NCBI GenBank assembly: GCA_001795455.1 | Contig: MGPB01000030.1 | Span: 62,001 to 126,000, forward strand | DNA: 64,000 bases | Source of the DNA: Curvibacter sp. GWA2_63_95 | Lineage (GTDB): Bacteria > Pseudomonadota > Gammaproteobacteria > Burkholderiales > Burkholderiaceae_C | Direction: 5' to 3' | Part shown: piece after piece, positions 24,679 through 34,009 of the stretch | Layout: every line of letters begins with the position of its first letter | How positions within the stretch are numbered: the first letter of the stretch is position 1 | Notes under the pieces: model-generated | What the model was told of the DNA's origin: nothing | The model's input: the letters and a program-made list of their open reading frames with translations, nothing else | Databases searched by the model: none | Made by a program: the position numbers and the translations under genes

Positions 24679-26025
24679 ATGTCCGCGACCGTTGTGCGCA
24701 AGCCGCTTTACCAATCCCTCTATGTCCAGGTGCTGTTTGCCGTCACGGTAGGCGTGTTGCTCGGCCATTTTTACCCCCAGCTCGGTACCGATATGAAGCC
24801 GCTGGGGGATGCCTTCATCAAGCTCATCAAGATGATCATCGCGCCCATCATCTTCTGCACCGTGGTGGTGGGCATCGCCGGCATGGAAGACATGAAGAAA
24901 GTCGGCAAGACCGGCGGCCTGGCGCTGCTGTACTTCGAAGTGGTGTCCACGCTGGCGCTGGTGATCGGCCTGCTGGTGGTCAACTTCATCCAGCCCGGAT
25001 CGGGCATGCACGTGGACGCCGCCACGCTGGACACCAAGGCCATCGCGGCCTACACCGAGCCCGGCAAGATGAAGGGCACGGTGGACTTTCTGCTGGGCGT
25101 GATCCCGACCTCGGTGGTGGACGCCTTCGCCAAGGGCGACATCTTGCAGGTGCTGCTGTTCTCGGTGCTGTTCGGGTTTGCGCTGCACAAGTTTGGCGGC
25201 CGCGGCACCATGGTGTTTGACTTCATCGAGAAGTCCTCCCACGTGCTGTTCGACATTGTGGGCATCATCATGAAGGTGGCCCCCATCGGTGCGTTTGGCG
25301 CCATGGCCTTCACCATCGGCAAGTACGGCATCGACTCGCTGTTCTCGCTCGGCAAGCTCATGGGCACCTTCTACCTGACCTGCCTGATCTTCGTGTTCGG
25401 CGTGCTGGGCCTGATCGCCAAGCTGCATGGCTTCAGCGTGTTCAAGTTTGTGCGCTACATCAAGGAAGAGCTGCTCATCGTGCTGGGCACTTCGTCGTCC
25501 GAGTCAGTGTTGCCCCGCATGATGGAAAAACTGGAGAACCTGGGCGCCCGCAAATCGGTGGTGGGTCTGGTCATTCCGACCGGGTATTCGTTCAACCTGG
25601 ACGGCACCTCCATCTACCTCACCATGGCCGCGGTGTTCATCGCCCAGGCCACCGACACGCCCATGACCCTGGTGCAGCAGCTCACGCTGCTGGCCGTGTT
25701 GCTGCTCACCTCCAAGGGCGCGGCGGGCATCACCGGCAGCGGCTTTATCGTACTGGCGGCCACACTGTCGGCCGTGGGCGGCGTGCCCGTGGCGGGCCTG
25801 GCACTCATCCTGGGCATTGACCGCTTCATGAGTGAAGCACGCGCCCTGACCAATCTGGTGGGCAATGGCGTGGCCACCCTGGTGGTGGCCAAGTGGACCG
25901 GCGACCTGGACATGCAGCGCCTGCAGGCCGGCCTGGAGCACCCCACGCAGCAAGAAGCCCAAGCGCCCGAGGAAATTCTGGACCAGCACGTGGAACACAT
26001 GGCCGTTCGCCCCAGCAAGGGCTGA
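24679..26025 (+). CDS. dctA: C4-dicarboxylate transporter DctA
   Basis: A 448-residue inner-membrane symporter for succinate, fumarate and malate with sodium or protons. It has the dicarboxylate/amino-acid:cation symporter fold with about eight membrane segments and two hairpins. Family motifs are visible: [13 protein letters not shown], the serine-rich [12 protein letters not shown] of hairpin 1 and [14 protein letters not shown] in segment 7, then [18 protein letters not shown]. The ATG at 24679 with AAAGG is chosen; the 20-residue extension is not seen in the family. The acidic C-terminal tail is longer than in E. coli. It is preceded by overlapping palindromes. Confidence 0.95.
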   Translation: MSATVVRKPLYQSLYVQVLFAVTVGVLLGHFYPQLGTDMKPLGDAFIKLIKMIIAPIIFCTVVVGIAGMEDMKKVGKTGGLALLYFEVVSTLALVIGLLVVNFIQPGSGMHVDAATLDTKAIAAYTEPGKMKGTVDFLLGVIPTSVVDAFAKGDILQVLLFSVLFGFALHKFGGRGTMVFDFIEKSSHVLFDIVGIIMKVAPIGAFGAMAFTIGKYGIDSLFSLGKLMGTFYLTCLIFVFGVLGLIAKLHGFSVFKFVRYIKEELLIVLGTSSSESVLPRMMEKLENLGARKSVVGLVIPTGYSFNLDGTSIYLTMAAVFIAQATDTPMTLVQQLTLLAVLLLTSKGAAGITGSGFIVLAATLSAVGGVPVAGLALILGIDRFMSEARALTNLVGNGVATLVVAKWTGDLDMQRLQAGLEHPTQQEAQAPEEILDQHVEHMAVRPSKG

Positions 26026-26038
26026 GAGCATTCGCCCA

Positions 26039-26545
26039 CTAGTTGCGCGCGTCAAGGGTCTCGAAAATCCTTGACGCTGCATCTGGGGCGCTCACGGTCG
26101 CCGAATCGATGACCAGTCGATGGCTCGACCACGGTTCGTACTCACGTTGTTGAACTTCAGCCCACGTTGGCAGTGTGTGCCCCGGGATGTCTGCCTTGCG
26201 GTTCTCCACACGCCTTTGATGTTCGCTTATGTCCGAACACACAACTTCCACTTCGACGATGTGTGAGTTAGCACTTTCAGCAATCGCACGCCAAGTTTCT
26301 CGGATAGAGGTCAGCGGGTTCACGGCATCTGCCACAACGGTTCCCCCCAAGCAGAGATTGGCCTTGGCCATTTGGTAGGCCACAAGGTAGCCCAATGCCC
26401 CCACCCCATGCTGTGTGTGCAAGGCAGACAAGATGGCTTGTTCAATGGTGTCGATCCGAACATAGGCAGCGCGACACCGGCGCGCCAGGATCTGGGCGAT
26501 GGTCGTTTTGCCCGTGCCCGGCAGACCGCTAAAGATGATTAACAT
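26039..26545 (-). CDS. P-loop kinase-like ATPase
   Basis: A 168-residue nucleotide-binding protein of the AAA_33/zeta-toxin-like kinase group. The Walker A motif GLPGTGKTT is at 7-15, and RIDTIEQAI lies in the position of the substrate-binding aspartate. The region around ADAVNPLTSIRETWR and the arginines in HQRRVENRKAD fit a lid that closes over ATP. The ATG at 26545 places the P-loop at the usual distance from the N-terminus; the longer frame adds arginine-rich sequence without counterpart. Members phosphorylate small molecules or nucleosides; the substrate is unknown. Convergent with dctA. Confidence 0.75.
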   Translation of the reverse strand: MLIIFSGLPGTGKTTIAQILARRCRAAYVRIDTIEQAILSALHTQHGVGALGYLVAYQMAKANLCLGGTVVADAVNPLTSIRETWRAIAESANSHIVEVEVVCSDISEHQRRVENRKADIPGHTLPTWAEVQQREYEPWSSHRLVIDSATVSAPDAASRIFETLDARN

Positions 26546-26635
26546 GCGCGTGATTCTGCCCCAGCGGCTCTGTCGAGGGTGTCTGCACATGCCACCCCGC
26601 CAGCCGCATGAAAGTGGCCATGTGTGTGTCAAGTC

Positions 26636-26682
26636 GCTATAAAAATAGTAGCTGATTGCGCAATTTCCACGAGGGCTAGGTC
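26636..26682 (+). repeat. Dispersed hairpin repeat, copy 6 of 8
   Basis: GCTATAAAAATAGTAGC, then CTGATTGCGCAATTTCCACG and the tail GGGCTAGGTC. Its right end overlaps the last seven bases of the Crp-type regulator gene. Confidence 0.75.
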
Positions 26683-27401
26683 GTGATTTGGCGTGTAAAC
26701 ACCCGCGACCGCAGTGCCTGCAGATCCAGCACCCGCAGCCCGCCGTATTCCACCCGAATGAAGGCCTGGGCCTCCAGCGCGTTCAGCGCCTCGTTCACGC
26801 GTTGGCGCGACAGGCCCACCAGGTAGGCCAGCTCCTGTTGGGTGATGCGCAGCACCTCGCCCACGCCGGGGTAGAGCACAGGGTTGAACAGGGAGGCCAG
26901 GCTGCGCGCCACGCGGATGTCGGGGTTGGTCATGCGGTCGATCTCGCGCGCGGCGATGAACTGGCCCAGGCGTTCGTTGAGCTGGTTCATCACAAAGCGG
27001 TTGAAACCAATCGAGTGGTCCAGCAGCCAGTGGAAAGTGTCCACATGCAGGCCCGCCACCAGGCTCTTGCGCAGCGCCTGGATGTTGTAGCGGTAGGTCT
27101 CGCGCTTGAGCGCCGTGCCCTCGCCAAACCAGCCGCCCGGTGGCACGCCGGTAAAGGTCATGGTTTGGCCCTCGGCGTTGTCGGTGCTCATCTTCAGCAG
27201 GCCGTCCACCACACCAAACCAATAGGTCACCGGGCGGCCCATGCGGCACAGGTATTCGCCCGGTGCCGCCTCGGCAATGCGCAGGTCGTCCACGGCGCGC
27301 TGGCGTTCGTCAGGCAGCAGCACTTGCAGCCATGGGATGGCCGCCAATTCGACGTCGGTGAGCGGACGGCGGCGCTGGTGCAGGCTGGAGTCGGTGCTCA
27401 T
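26676..27401 (-). CDS. Crp/Fnr-family transcriptional regulator
   Basis: A 241-residue regulator with an N-terminal cyclic-nucleotide-binding-type beta barrel (about 35-150; GEYLCRMGRPVTYWFGVVDG and PPGGWFGEG) and a C-terminal winged helix (TQQELAYLVGLSRQRVNEALNALEAQ). It lacks the cysteine cluster of Fnr, so oxygen sensing through iron-sulphur is unlikely. It is divergent from the acyl-CoA ligase/LIV transporter operon, and a near-perfect palindrome lies between them, so it probably controls that operon, perhaps responding to an acyl-CoA or the acid. The frame extends far upstream as an antisense shadow of the ligase gene; the start at 27401 fits the family. Confidence 0.9.
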   Translation of the reverse strand: MSTDSSLHQRRRPLTDVELAAIPWLQVLLPDERQRAVDDLRIAEAAPGEYLCRMGRPVTYWFGVVDGLLKMSTDNAEGQTMTFTGVPPGGWFGEGTALKRETYRYNIQALRKSLVAGLHVDTFHWLLDHSIGFNRFVMNQLNERLGQFIAAREIDRMTNPDIRVARSLASLFNPVLYPGVGEVLRITQQELAYLVGLSRQRVNEALNALEAQAFIRVEYGGLRVLDLQALRSRVFTRQITT

Positions 27402-27457
27402 GGGCGGGCCTTGTAAGTTGCCAATAAGTGAAGGGAAAACACCTACCGAGAAATGCA

Positions 27458-27483
27458 CAAATTGTCGTCCAAACGACAACTTG
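27458..27483. promoter_or_regulatory. Candidate operator of the Crp-type regulator
   Basis: The arms CAAATTGTCGT and ACGACAACTTG are inverted repeats with one mismatch around the centre CCAA; the inner seven bases on each side (TTGTCGT/ACGACAA) match exactly. It lies 57 bases from the regulator start and 81 bases from the ligase start, a good position to control both directions. Confidence 0.6.
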
Positions 27484-27563
27484 GCGTCAAATGCAGTCCT
27501 ACCATTCGCCCCATACCAAAAGCCCCTTGGCGCATGCCGGGGGCCATAACGAGGTGACACGCA

Positions 27564-29516
27564 ATGGGTACGCACACGACATTTCCGCAGCTGCTGCTGC
27601 AGCACGCCAGCCAGCGCCCGCAGGCGCCGGCCATGCGTGAAAAGGAATACGGCATCTGGCAGGCGCTGACCTGGGCCGAGCTGGCGCAGATGGTGGAGCA
27701 CATCGCAGCCGGTCTGCACCAGGCTGGTCTGCAACGGCATGACCACATGGTGGTGGTGGGCGCGAACCGGCCCCGCCTGTACGCCACCATGCTGGCTGCG
27801 CAGAGCCTGGGGGCCATTCCCATCCCGCTGTACCAGGATGCCGCGGCACCCGAGTGTGTGTTCCCCATCAACAATGCCGAGGTGCGCTTCGCCTTTGCCG
27901 AAGACCAGGAGCAGGTAGACAAGCTGCTGGAAGTACGTGAGCAGTGCCCGCAGCTGGCCCACATTTACTTTGATGACCCGCGTGGCCTGCGCAACTACGA
28001 CGAGCCCGGCCTGGCGGCCATGGACGAGCTGCAGGCGGCGGGCAAGGCGTTTGCAGCATTGCATGTGGACTTCTTCAAGGCGGAGATCGCGAAGATCACG
28101 CACACCGATGTGGCGGCCATGTTTTTCACCTCCGGCACCACGGGCAACCCCAAGGGCGTGGTGCATACGCACGATTCCTTGTTGAACCGCGCCCGCGCCG
28201 GTGCCACGTTTGACCGCCTCACCAGTGACGAAGACGTGCTGGCCTACATGCCACCGGCCTGGATCGGGCAGAACATCTTCAGCTACGCCCAGTGGCTGTC
28301 GTGCGGCTACGTGGTGAACTGCCCCGAAAGCAGCGCCACCGCCAGCATCGACCTGAAGGAAATTGGTCCCACCTACTACTTCGCGCCGCCGCGCGTGTTC
28401 GAGGGCATGCTCACCACGGTGATGATTCGCATGGAGGACGCGGGTGCCCTCAAGCGCAACATGTTCCATTACTTCATGGGCGTGGCCAAGAAGGTGGGCC
28501 CGGCGCTGATGGACGGTTTGCCGGTGTCCACCACGGACCGCGCCTTGTATGCGCTGGGCAATGTGCTGGTCTACGGCCCACTGCGCAACACGCTGGGCTT
28601 CAGCCGCGTGCGGGTGGCCTACACGGCGGGCGAGGCGATTGGTCCGGACCTGTTCACCTTCTACCGCTCCATCGGCATCAACCTCAAACAGCTCTACGGT
28701 TCCACCGAGACTGCGGTGTTTGTCTGCCTGCAGCCCGACAACCAGGCGCGTGCCGACACGGTGGGCGTGCCCTGCGAGGGCGTGGAGATCAAGGTGGCCG
28801 ACAACGGCGAGATTCTGGTCAAGTCGCCCGGCCTCCTGAAGGAGTACTACAAGAACCCCGCCGCCACGGCCGAGGTGCTGACCGCCGACGGCTGGTACCA
28901 CACCAGTGATGCTGGCTTCATTGACGCGCACGGGCACCTCAAGATCATCGACCGCGTGAAGGACGTAGGCCGCATCCAGGGCGGGACCTTCGATGCCGCC
29001 ATGTTTGCGCCCAAGTATGTGGAGAACAAACTCAAGTTCTTCCAGCACATCAAGGAGGTGGTGGCCTATGGCGATGGCCGCGAGCAGGTGTGTGTGCTCA
29101 TCAACATCGACTTTGAGGCGGTGGGCAACTGGGCCGAACGCCGTAACCTGCCCTACGCCGGCTACACCGACCTGGCGCAAAAGCCCGAGGTCTACCAGCT
29201 CATCAAGGAATGTGTGGAGAAGGTGAATGCCGACCTGAGCGCGGACGCACTGCTGGCCGGCAGCCAGGTGAGCCGCTTCCTGGTGTTGCACAAGGAGCTG
29301 GACGCGGACGACGGTGAGCTGACGCGGACCAACAAGGTGCGCCGCGGCTTTATTGCCGACAAATACAACGTGCTGGTGGACGCCCTGTATGGCGGCAAGA
29401 CCAGCCAGTTCATTGAAACCCAGGTCAAGTTTGAAGACGGGCGTACCGGTAGCGTGAGCGCCACGCTGCGCATTGAAGACGCCAAGACCTTTGCCGCTGT
29501 GAAGGCCGCTGCATGA
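27564..29516 (+). CDS. Long-chain acyl-CoA synthetase-like AMP-ligase
   Basis: A 650-residue adenylate-forming enzyme that activates a carboxylic acid to its CoA thioester. The phosphate-binding loop MFFTSGTTGNPKG is at about 187-198, the adenine motif YGSTET near 380, and DAHGHLKIIDRVKDVGRIQGG gives the hinge aspartate. The length and the insertion after the hinge fit the FACL/FadD15-like group found as the first gene of LIV-transporter operons in Burkholderiales. It overlaps the next gene by four bases (ATGA). The acid may be aromatic or a medium-chain acid taken up by the transporter; substrate not determinable from sequence. Confidence 0.88.
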   Translation: MGTHTTFPQLLLQHASQRPQAPAMREKEYGIWQALTWAELAQMVEHIAAGLHQAGLQRHDHMVVVGANRPRLYATMLAAQSLGAIPIPLYQDAAAPECVFPINNAEVRFAFAEDQEQVDKLLEVREQCPQLAHIYFDDPRGLRNYDEPGLAAMDELQAAGKAFAALHVDFFKAEIAKITHTDVAAMFFTSGTTGNPKGVVHTHDSLLNRARAGATFDRLTSDEDVLAYMPPAWIGQNIFSYAQWLSCGYVVNCPESSATASIDLKEIGPTYYFAPPRVFEGMLTTVMIRMEDAGALKRNMFHYFMGVAKKVGPALMDGLPVSTTDRALYALGNVLVYGPLRNTLGFSRVRVAYTAGEAIGPDLFTFYRSIGINLKQLYGSTETAVFVCLQPDNQARADTVGVPCEGVEIKVADNGEILVKSPGLLKEYYKNPAATAEVLTADGWYHTSDAGFIDAHGHLKIIDRVKDVGRIQGGTFDAAMFAPKYVENKLKFFQHIKEVVAYGDGREQVCVLINIDFEAVGNWAERRNLPYAGYTDLAQKPEVYQLIKECVEKVNADLSADALLAGSQVSRFLVLHKELDADDGELTRTNKVRRGFIADKYNVLVDALYGGKTSQFIETQVKFEDGRTGSVSATLRIEDAKTFAAVKAAA

Positions 29517-30298
29517 CATCCAAAAAGATCGGTGACGTCATTCTGGACGTCAAGAACATCTCCCTGCGTTTTGGTGGCGTCAAGGCGCTGACCGACATCA
29601 GCTTTGATGTGCGTGAGCACGAGATCCGCGCCATCATCGGGCCCAACGGCGCGGGCAAGAGTTCGATGCTGAACTGCATCAACGGCGTGTATGCACCGCA
29701 GGACGGGGCCATCACCTTCCGGGGCCAAGCCTTCAAGTACATGAACAGCCACCAGGTGGCCACCATGGGCATAGGTCGCACCTTCCAGAACCTGGCCTTG
29801 TTCAAGGGCATGAGTGTGCTGGACAACATCATGTCCGGGCGCAACCTCAAGATCAAAAGCAACATCCTGTTGCAGGCACTGCGCATCGGCCCGGCCGAAC
29901 GCGAAGAGATTGCGCACCGCGAGGCCGTGGAACGCATCATTGATTTCCTGGAGATCCAGGCCTACCGCAAGACACCCGTGGGCCAGTTGCCCTACGGCCT
30001 GCAAAAGCGGGTAGACCTGGGGCGCGCGCTGGCCATGGAGCCGCAGGTGCTGTTGCTGGACGAACCCATGGCGGGCATGAACGTGGAGGAGAAGCAGGAC
30101 ATGTGCCGCTTTGTGCTCGACGTGAACGACGAGTTTGGCACCACGGTGGTGTTGATCGAACACGACATGGGCGTGGTGATGGACATCAGCGACCGCGTGG
30201 TGGTGCTGGACTACGGGAAAAAGATTGGCGACGGCACACCCGATGAAGTGCGCAACAACCCCGACGTGATCAGCGCCTACCTCGGCACCTCGCACTAA
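29513..30298 (+). CDS. livG: LIV-type ABC transporter ATP-binding protein (LivG-like)
   Basis: A 261-residue ATPase of the branched-chain amino-acid transporter class. Walker A GPNGAGKS lies at 43-50, Walker B in VLLLDEPMAG and the switch histidine in VLIEHDMGVV. The signature is the variant LPYGLQKRVDLGRAL, as usual in LivG, whose C-terminal region GTPDEVRNNPDVISAYLG is also typical. It energises the two permeases encoded next. Start codon overlaps the stop of the ligase gene, so the operon is translationally coupled. Confidence 0.93.
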   Translation: MTSKKIGDVILDVKNISLRFGGVKALTDISFDVREHEIRAIIGPNGAGKSSMLNCINGVYAPQDGAITFRGQAFKYMNSHQVATMGIGRTFQNLALFKGMSVLDNIMSGRNLKIKSNILLQALRIGPAEREEIAHREAVERIIDFLEIQAYRKTPVGQLPYGLQKRVDLGRALAMEPQVLLLDEPMAGMNVEEKQDMCRFVLDVNDEFGTTVVLIEHDMGVVMDISDRVVVLDYGKKIGDGTPDEVRNNPDVISAYLGTSH

Positions 30299-30310
30299 GG
30301 ACATACCAAG

Positions 30311-31240
30311 ATGGCATTTTTTCTTGAAACCTTGCTCGGCGGCCTGATGGCCGGCATGTTGTATTCGCTGGTGGCGCTGGGCTTTGTGCTGATCTTCAAG
30401 GCCTCGGGCGTGTTCAACTTTGCCCAGGGCGCCATGGTGCTGTTTGCGGCATTGGCCATGGCGCGCTTTGCGGAGTGGATTCCCTTGCACCTGGGTATCA
30501 CCAACCCCGTGGCCGCCAACGTACTGGCATTTGTGGGCGCGGGCGTGGTGATGTTTGTGGTCGCCTGGATCATCGAGCGCCTGGTGTTGCGCCATCTGGT
30601 GAACCAGGAGGGCACTACGCTGTTGATGGCCACGCTGGGCATCACCTACTTCATGGAAGGCCTGGGGCAAACCATTTTTGGCAGCAGTATTTACAAGATC
30701 GACATTGGCATGCCCAAAGATCCGGTGATGATTTTGGAGAGCACCTTTGAAGGCGGCATCCTGATCAACAAGGAAGACTTCTATGCCGCGCTGATTGCCG
30801 CCGCGCTGGTCGCGCTGCTCAGTGTCTTCTTCCAAAAGACGGCCACCGGCCGTGCCTTGCGGGCGGTGGCTGACGACCACCAAGCCGCGCAATCCATCGG
30901 CATTCCGCTGAACCGCATCTGGGTCATCGTCTGGTGTGTGGCCGGTGTGGTGGCGCTGGTGGCCGGCATGATTTGGGGCAGCAAGCTGGGGGTGCAGTTC
31001 TCGCTGACCACCGTGGCCTTGCGTGCCTTGCCCGTGGTGATCTTGGGGGGGCTGACGTCGGTGCCCGGCGCGATTGTGGGCGGTTTGATCATCGGCGTGG
31101 GCGAGAAGCTGTCCGAGGTCTACCTGGGGCCCTATGTGGGCGGCGGCATTGAAATCTGGTTTGCCTATGTACTGGCGCTGGGCTTCCTGCTGATCCGGCC
31201 CCAAGGCCTGTTTGGCGAAAAAATAATCGATCGTGTATGA
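30311..31240 (+). CDS. livH: LIV-type ABC transporter permease (LivH-like)
   Basis: A 309-residue inner-membrane permease with about eight hydrophobic segments. The start FFLETLLGGLMAGMLYSLVALGFVLIFKASG and the coupling region GRALRAVADDHQAAQSIGIPLNRIW, the EAA-like loop that contacts the ATPase, are characteristic of LivH. The C-terminal GGLTSVPGAIVGGLIIGVGE also matches. The gene begins 12 bases after the ATPase gene. A 161-bp gap to the next gene holds a short hairpin (GCCCGC/GCGGGC near 31325-31339) and no gene. Confidence 0.93.
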   Translation: MAFFLETLLGGLMAGMLYSLVALGFVLIFKASGVFNFAQGAMVLFAALAMARFAEWIPLHLGITNPVAANVLAFVGAGVVMFVVAWIIERLVLRHLVNQEGTTLLMATLGITYFMEGLGQTIFGSSIYKIDIGMPKDPVMILESTFEGGILINKEDFYAALIAAALVALLSVFFQKTATGRALRAVADDHQAAQSIGIPLNRIWVIVWCVAGVVALVAGMIWGSKLGVQFSLTTVALRALPVVILGGLTSVPGAIVGGLIIGVGEKLSEVYLGPYVGGGIEIWFAYVLALGFLLIRPQGLFGEKIIDRV

Positions 31241-31401
31241 CCCCCGTTTTGAACCAACGTTCCCAAGCCATTGCGTGCCCCAAGAGGCAGGGCGACAGTG
31301 GGCTTTGCGTAGGTAAAGGAGGAGCCCGCAATGCGGGCGGGGGACACGAAGCAAAGCGCACTGGCGCCCGGGCTGCCAGCTAACAGATTGCGAGAGAAAA
31401 A

Positions 31402-32478
31402 ATGTTCTACAGAGAAAACGGCCAATTCAAAACCACCTACCGCGCGGACCAGCAGATCTTTCCCATCGCGCAGGACCGTATCGCCATCCTGGCCATGCTG
31501 GTGGTGGGCTTTGCCGCGGTGCCCCTGCTGGCCAGCGACTACATGTTCCGTGCCATCCTGATTCCCTTTCTGATCTTCTCGCTGGCAGCGGTGGGGGTGA
31601 ACATTCTGGTGGGCTTTTGCGGCCAGATCTCGCTGGGCTCGGGCGCCTTCATGGCGGTGGGGGCGTATGCCGCCTACAACTTCTTTGTGCGCATTGAAGG
31701 CATGCCGCTGCTGGTGGCACTGCTCTTGGGCGGCGTGAGTTCCATGGTGTTTGGCATGGTGTTCGGTTTGCCCAGCTTGCGGGTCAAGGGGCTGTATCTG
31801 GCCGTGGCCACGCTTGCGGCGCAGTTTTTTGCAGACTGGATGTTCTTGCGCATCCAGTGGTTCACCAACAACTCGCCCTCGGGTTCGGTGTCGGTGTCCA
31901 ACCTGCAGGTGTTTGGCCTGTCGCTGGAGAGCCCGGTGGCCAAGTACATCTTCTGCCTGAGCCTGCTGGTCATCATTGCGCTACTGGCCAAAAACCTGGT
32001 GCGCGGCGCTGTGGGGCGCGAGTGGATGGCCATCCGCGACATGGACGTGGCGGCCGCGGTTATCGGGATCCGTCCCATGTACGCCAAGCTCAGCGCGTTT
32101 GCGGTCAGCTCCTTCATCGTGGGCGTGGCCGGTGCCCTGTGGGGCTTCATTTATCTGGGGGCCTGGGAGCCAGCGGCCTTCTCGGTGGACCAGTCGTTCA
32201 AGCTGCTGTTCATGGTGATCATCGGCGGCATGGGCTCCATCATGGGCAGTTTTTTTGGCGCGGCCTTCATCGTGGTGCTGCCCATTTTTCTGAGCCAGGT
32301 CCTGCCTGTGCTGGCCAGCCTGTTTGGGATTGAGATTTCCACTGCCGGCATCTCGCATGCCGAGCTGATGATTTTTGGCGGCCTGATTGTGTGGTTCCTG
32401 ATCGTGGAGCCGCATGGCCTGGCCAAGCTCTGGTCTATCGGTAAACAGAAATTGCGTTTGTGGCCTTTCCCTCACTGA
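31402..32478 (+). CDS. livM: LIV-type ABC transporter permease (LivM-like)
   Basis: A 358-residue second permease of the transporter. It has the LivM signatures GFCGQISLGSGAFMAVGAY near 77-95, LPSLRVKGLYLAVATLA near 125-140, and the ATPase-coupling loop REWMAIRDMDVAAAVIGI. The end FGGLIVWFLIVEPHGLAKLW is also typical. About ten hydrophobic segments are visible. It forms a heterodimer with the LivH-like protein. A GAGAGA ribosome site precedes the ATG. Confidence 0.93.
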   Translation: MFYRENGQFKTTYRADQQIFPIAQDRIAILAMLVVGFAAVPLLASDYMFRAILIPFLIFSLAAVGVNILVGFCGQISLGSGAFMAVGAYAAYNFFVRIEGMPLLVALLLGGVSSMVFGMVFGLPSLRVKGLYLAVATLAAQFFADWMFLRIQWFTNNSPSGSVSVSNLQVFGLSLESPVAKYIFCLSLLVIIALLAKNLVRGAVGREWMAIRDMDVAAAVIGIRPMYAKLSAFAVSSFIVGVAGALWGFIYLGAWEPAAFSVDQSFKLLFMVIIGGMGSIMGSFFGAAFIVVLPIFLSQVLPVLASLFGIEISTAGISHAELMIFGGLIVWFLIVEPHGLAKLWSIGKQKLRLWPFPH

Positions 32479-32538
32479 GAAGGAAGAGCCAGGTTCCGGG
32501 TTCCCTCGTGCTTCAACACTTAATTACAGGAGAGACAA

Positions 32539-33858
32539 ATGAAGCTTTCTAAACTCGTTCTCGCAACCGTCGCGCTGGCCTCCGGGCTGGCGGCTGGCCA
32601 GGCCATGGCCCAGGCCAAGGAGCAGTTCATTCCGGTGCTGTCCTACCGCACCGGGCCCTACGCGCCCAACGGTGTGCCATGGGCCAATGGCTATGTGGAC
32701 TACATCAAGCTCACCAATGCGCGTGGTGGCATCAATGGTGTGAAGTTCAGCTTTGAAGAGTGCGAAACCGGGTACGACACCGCCCGCAGCGTGGAGTGCT
32801 ACGAGCGCTTGAAGAGCAAGGGTGCGTCCTTTGTGCAGCCGCTGTCCACCGGCGCTACGTTTGCCATTACCGAAAAAGCACCGGCCGACAAAATCCCCGT
32901 GGTGACGGTGGGCTATGGCCGCAGCGAAAGCGCGGATGGTTCGGTGTTCAAGTGGAACTTCCCGATTGCCGGCACCTACTGGGTGGCGGCTGACGCCATC
33001 ATGCAAGCGATCGCCAAGAAAGAAGGCGGCTTTGACAAGCTCAAGGGCAAGAAGCTGGCGCTGGTCTACCACGACAGCCCGTTTGGCAAGGAGCCCATCC
33101 CGCTGTTGCAAGAGCGCGCCGCCATGCATGGTTTCAACCTGCAGCTGCTGCCCGTGACTGCCCCCGGCGTGGAGCAGAAAGCCACCTGGTTGCAAGTGCG
33201 CCAGAACCGTCCTGACTACGTCGTGCTGTGGGGCTGGGGCGTCATGAACAGCACCGCCATCAAGGAAGCGCAAGCCACTGGCTACCCGCGCGAAAAGATG
33301 TATGGCGTGTGGTGGGCCGGTGCCGAGCCGGATGTGAAAGACGTGGCCGACGGTGCCAAGGGCTACAACGCCGTGACCATGCAGCACGGAGCCGAGCCCA
33401 ACTCCAAGTTGGTAAAGGACGTGATGGCCATGGTCCACGGCAAGGGCCAGGGCACGGGACCCAAAGATGAGGTGGGCCAGGTGCTCTACATGCGTGGCGC
33501 CATGAGCGCGATGCTGGCGATTGAAGGTGTGCGCTCTGCCCAAGACCGCTTTGGCAAGGGCAAGGTCATGACCGGCGAGCAAGTGCGCTGGGGCCTGGAA
33601 AACCTGAACCTGACCCAGCCCAAGCTGGACGCCCTGGGCTTTGCCGGCGTGATGCGCCCCATCAGCACCTCCTGTGTGGACCACATGGGTGCTTCGTGGG
33701 CCCGTATCCACACCTGGGATGGCAAGGCCTGGAAGTTCACCTCGGATTGGCTGCAGGGAGATGAACAAATCATCAAACCCCTGGTCAAGAGCACGGCTGC
33801 CAAGTACGCCACCGAGAAGAAGCTGACACCGCGTACCCCTGCAGATTGCCAAAGCTGA
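32539..33858 (+). CDS. LIV-type ABC transporter substrate-binding protein
   Basis: A 439-residue periplasmic receptor with a signal peptide cut near GQAMAQ. It belongs to the type I binding fold, Peripla_BP_6: PVLSYRTGPYAPNGVPWANG at the start of the mature protein, then a conserved VYHDSPFGKEPIPLL and the C-terminal SWARIHTWDGKAWKFTSDWL. The mature protein is longer than amino-acid receptors and resembles the group associated with acyl-CoA ligases in Burkholderiales, suggesting an aromatic or alicyclic acid as ligand. A very good AGGAGA ribosome site and downstream hairpins fit the high expression usual for binding proteins. Confidence 0.9.
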   Translation: MKLSKLVLATVALASGLAAGQAMAQAKEQFIPVLSYRTGPYAPNGVPWANGYVDYIKLTNARGGINGVKFSFEECETGYDTARSVECYERLKSKGASFVQPLSTGATFAITEKAPADKIPVVTVGYGRSESADGSVFKWNFPIAGTYWVAADAIMQAIAKKEGGFDKLKGKKLALVYHDSPFGKEPIPLLQERAAMHGFNLQLLPVTAPGVEQKATWLQVRQNRPDYVVLWGWGVMNSTAIKEAQATGYPREKMYGVWWAGAEPDVKDVADGAKGYNAVTMQHGAEPNSKLVKDVMAMVHGKGQGTGPKDEVGQVLYMRGAMSAMLAIEGVRSAQDRFGKGKVMTGEQVRWGLENLNLTQPKLDALGFAGVMRPISTSCVDHMGASWARIHTWDGKAWKFTSDWLQGDEQIIKPLVKSTAAKYATEKKLTPRTPADCQS

Positions 33859-33917
33859 TGCTTTGGCAATCTTTGGGGATGCGGTGTTACCGCCTGTATT
33901 GACGGCACCCTCCCCAA

Positions 33918-33995
33918 CCCCTCCCGCCGAGCGGGAGGGGCAGCGGCCCTCGCGGGCCGCCAATCGACAGCGCTGCGATGCAGCTTTGTCGATTG
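33918..33995 (+). terminator. Three consecutive hairpins between receptor and LivF genes
   Basis: Perfect stems: CCCCTCCCGC/GCGGGAGGGG (33918-33940), GCGGCCC/GGGCCGC (33943-33960) and CAATCGACA/TGTCGATTG (33961-33995). There is no T-run. They probably stabilise the receptor message or reduce read-through into the ATPase gene. Confidence 0.6.
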
Positions 33996-34009
33996 GTAAA
34001 GGCAAACCT

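Noticed and set aside
26676-29519. 947-residue open frame on the - strand covering the first ligase gene
   Set aside because: Only its 3' 241 codons are a real protein (Crp-type regulator). The rest is antisense to the ligase gene and has shadow composition.
29192-31354. 720-residue open frame on the - strand
   Set aside because: Antisense to livG and livH, which have clear motifs; the translation is rich in His/Gln and matches no fold.
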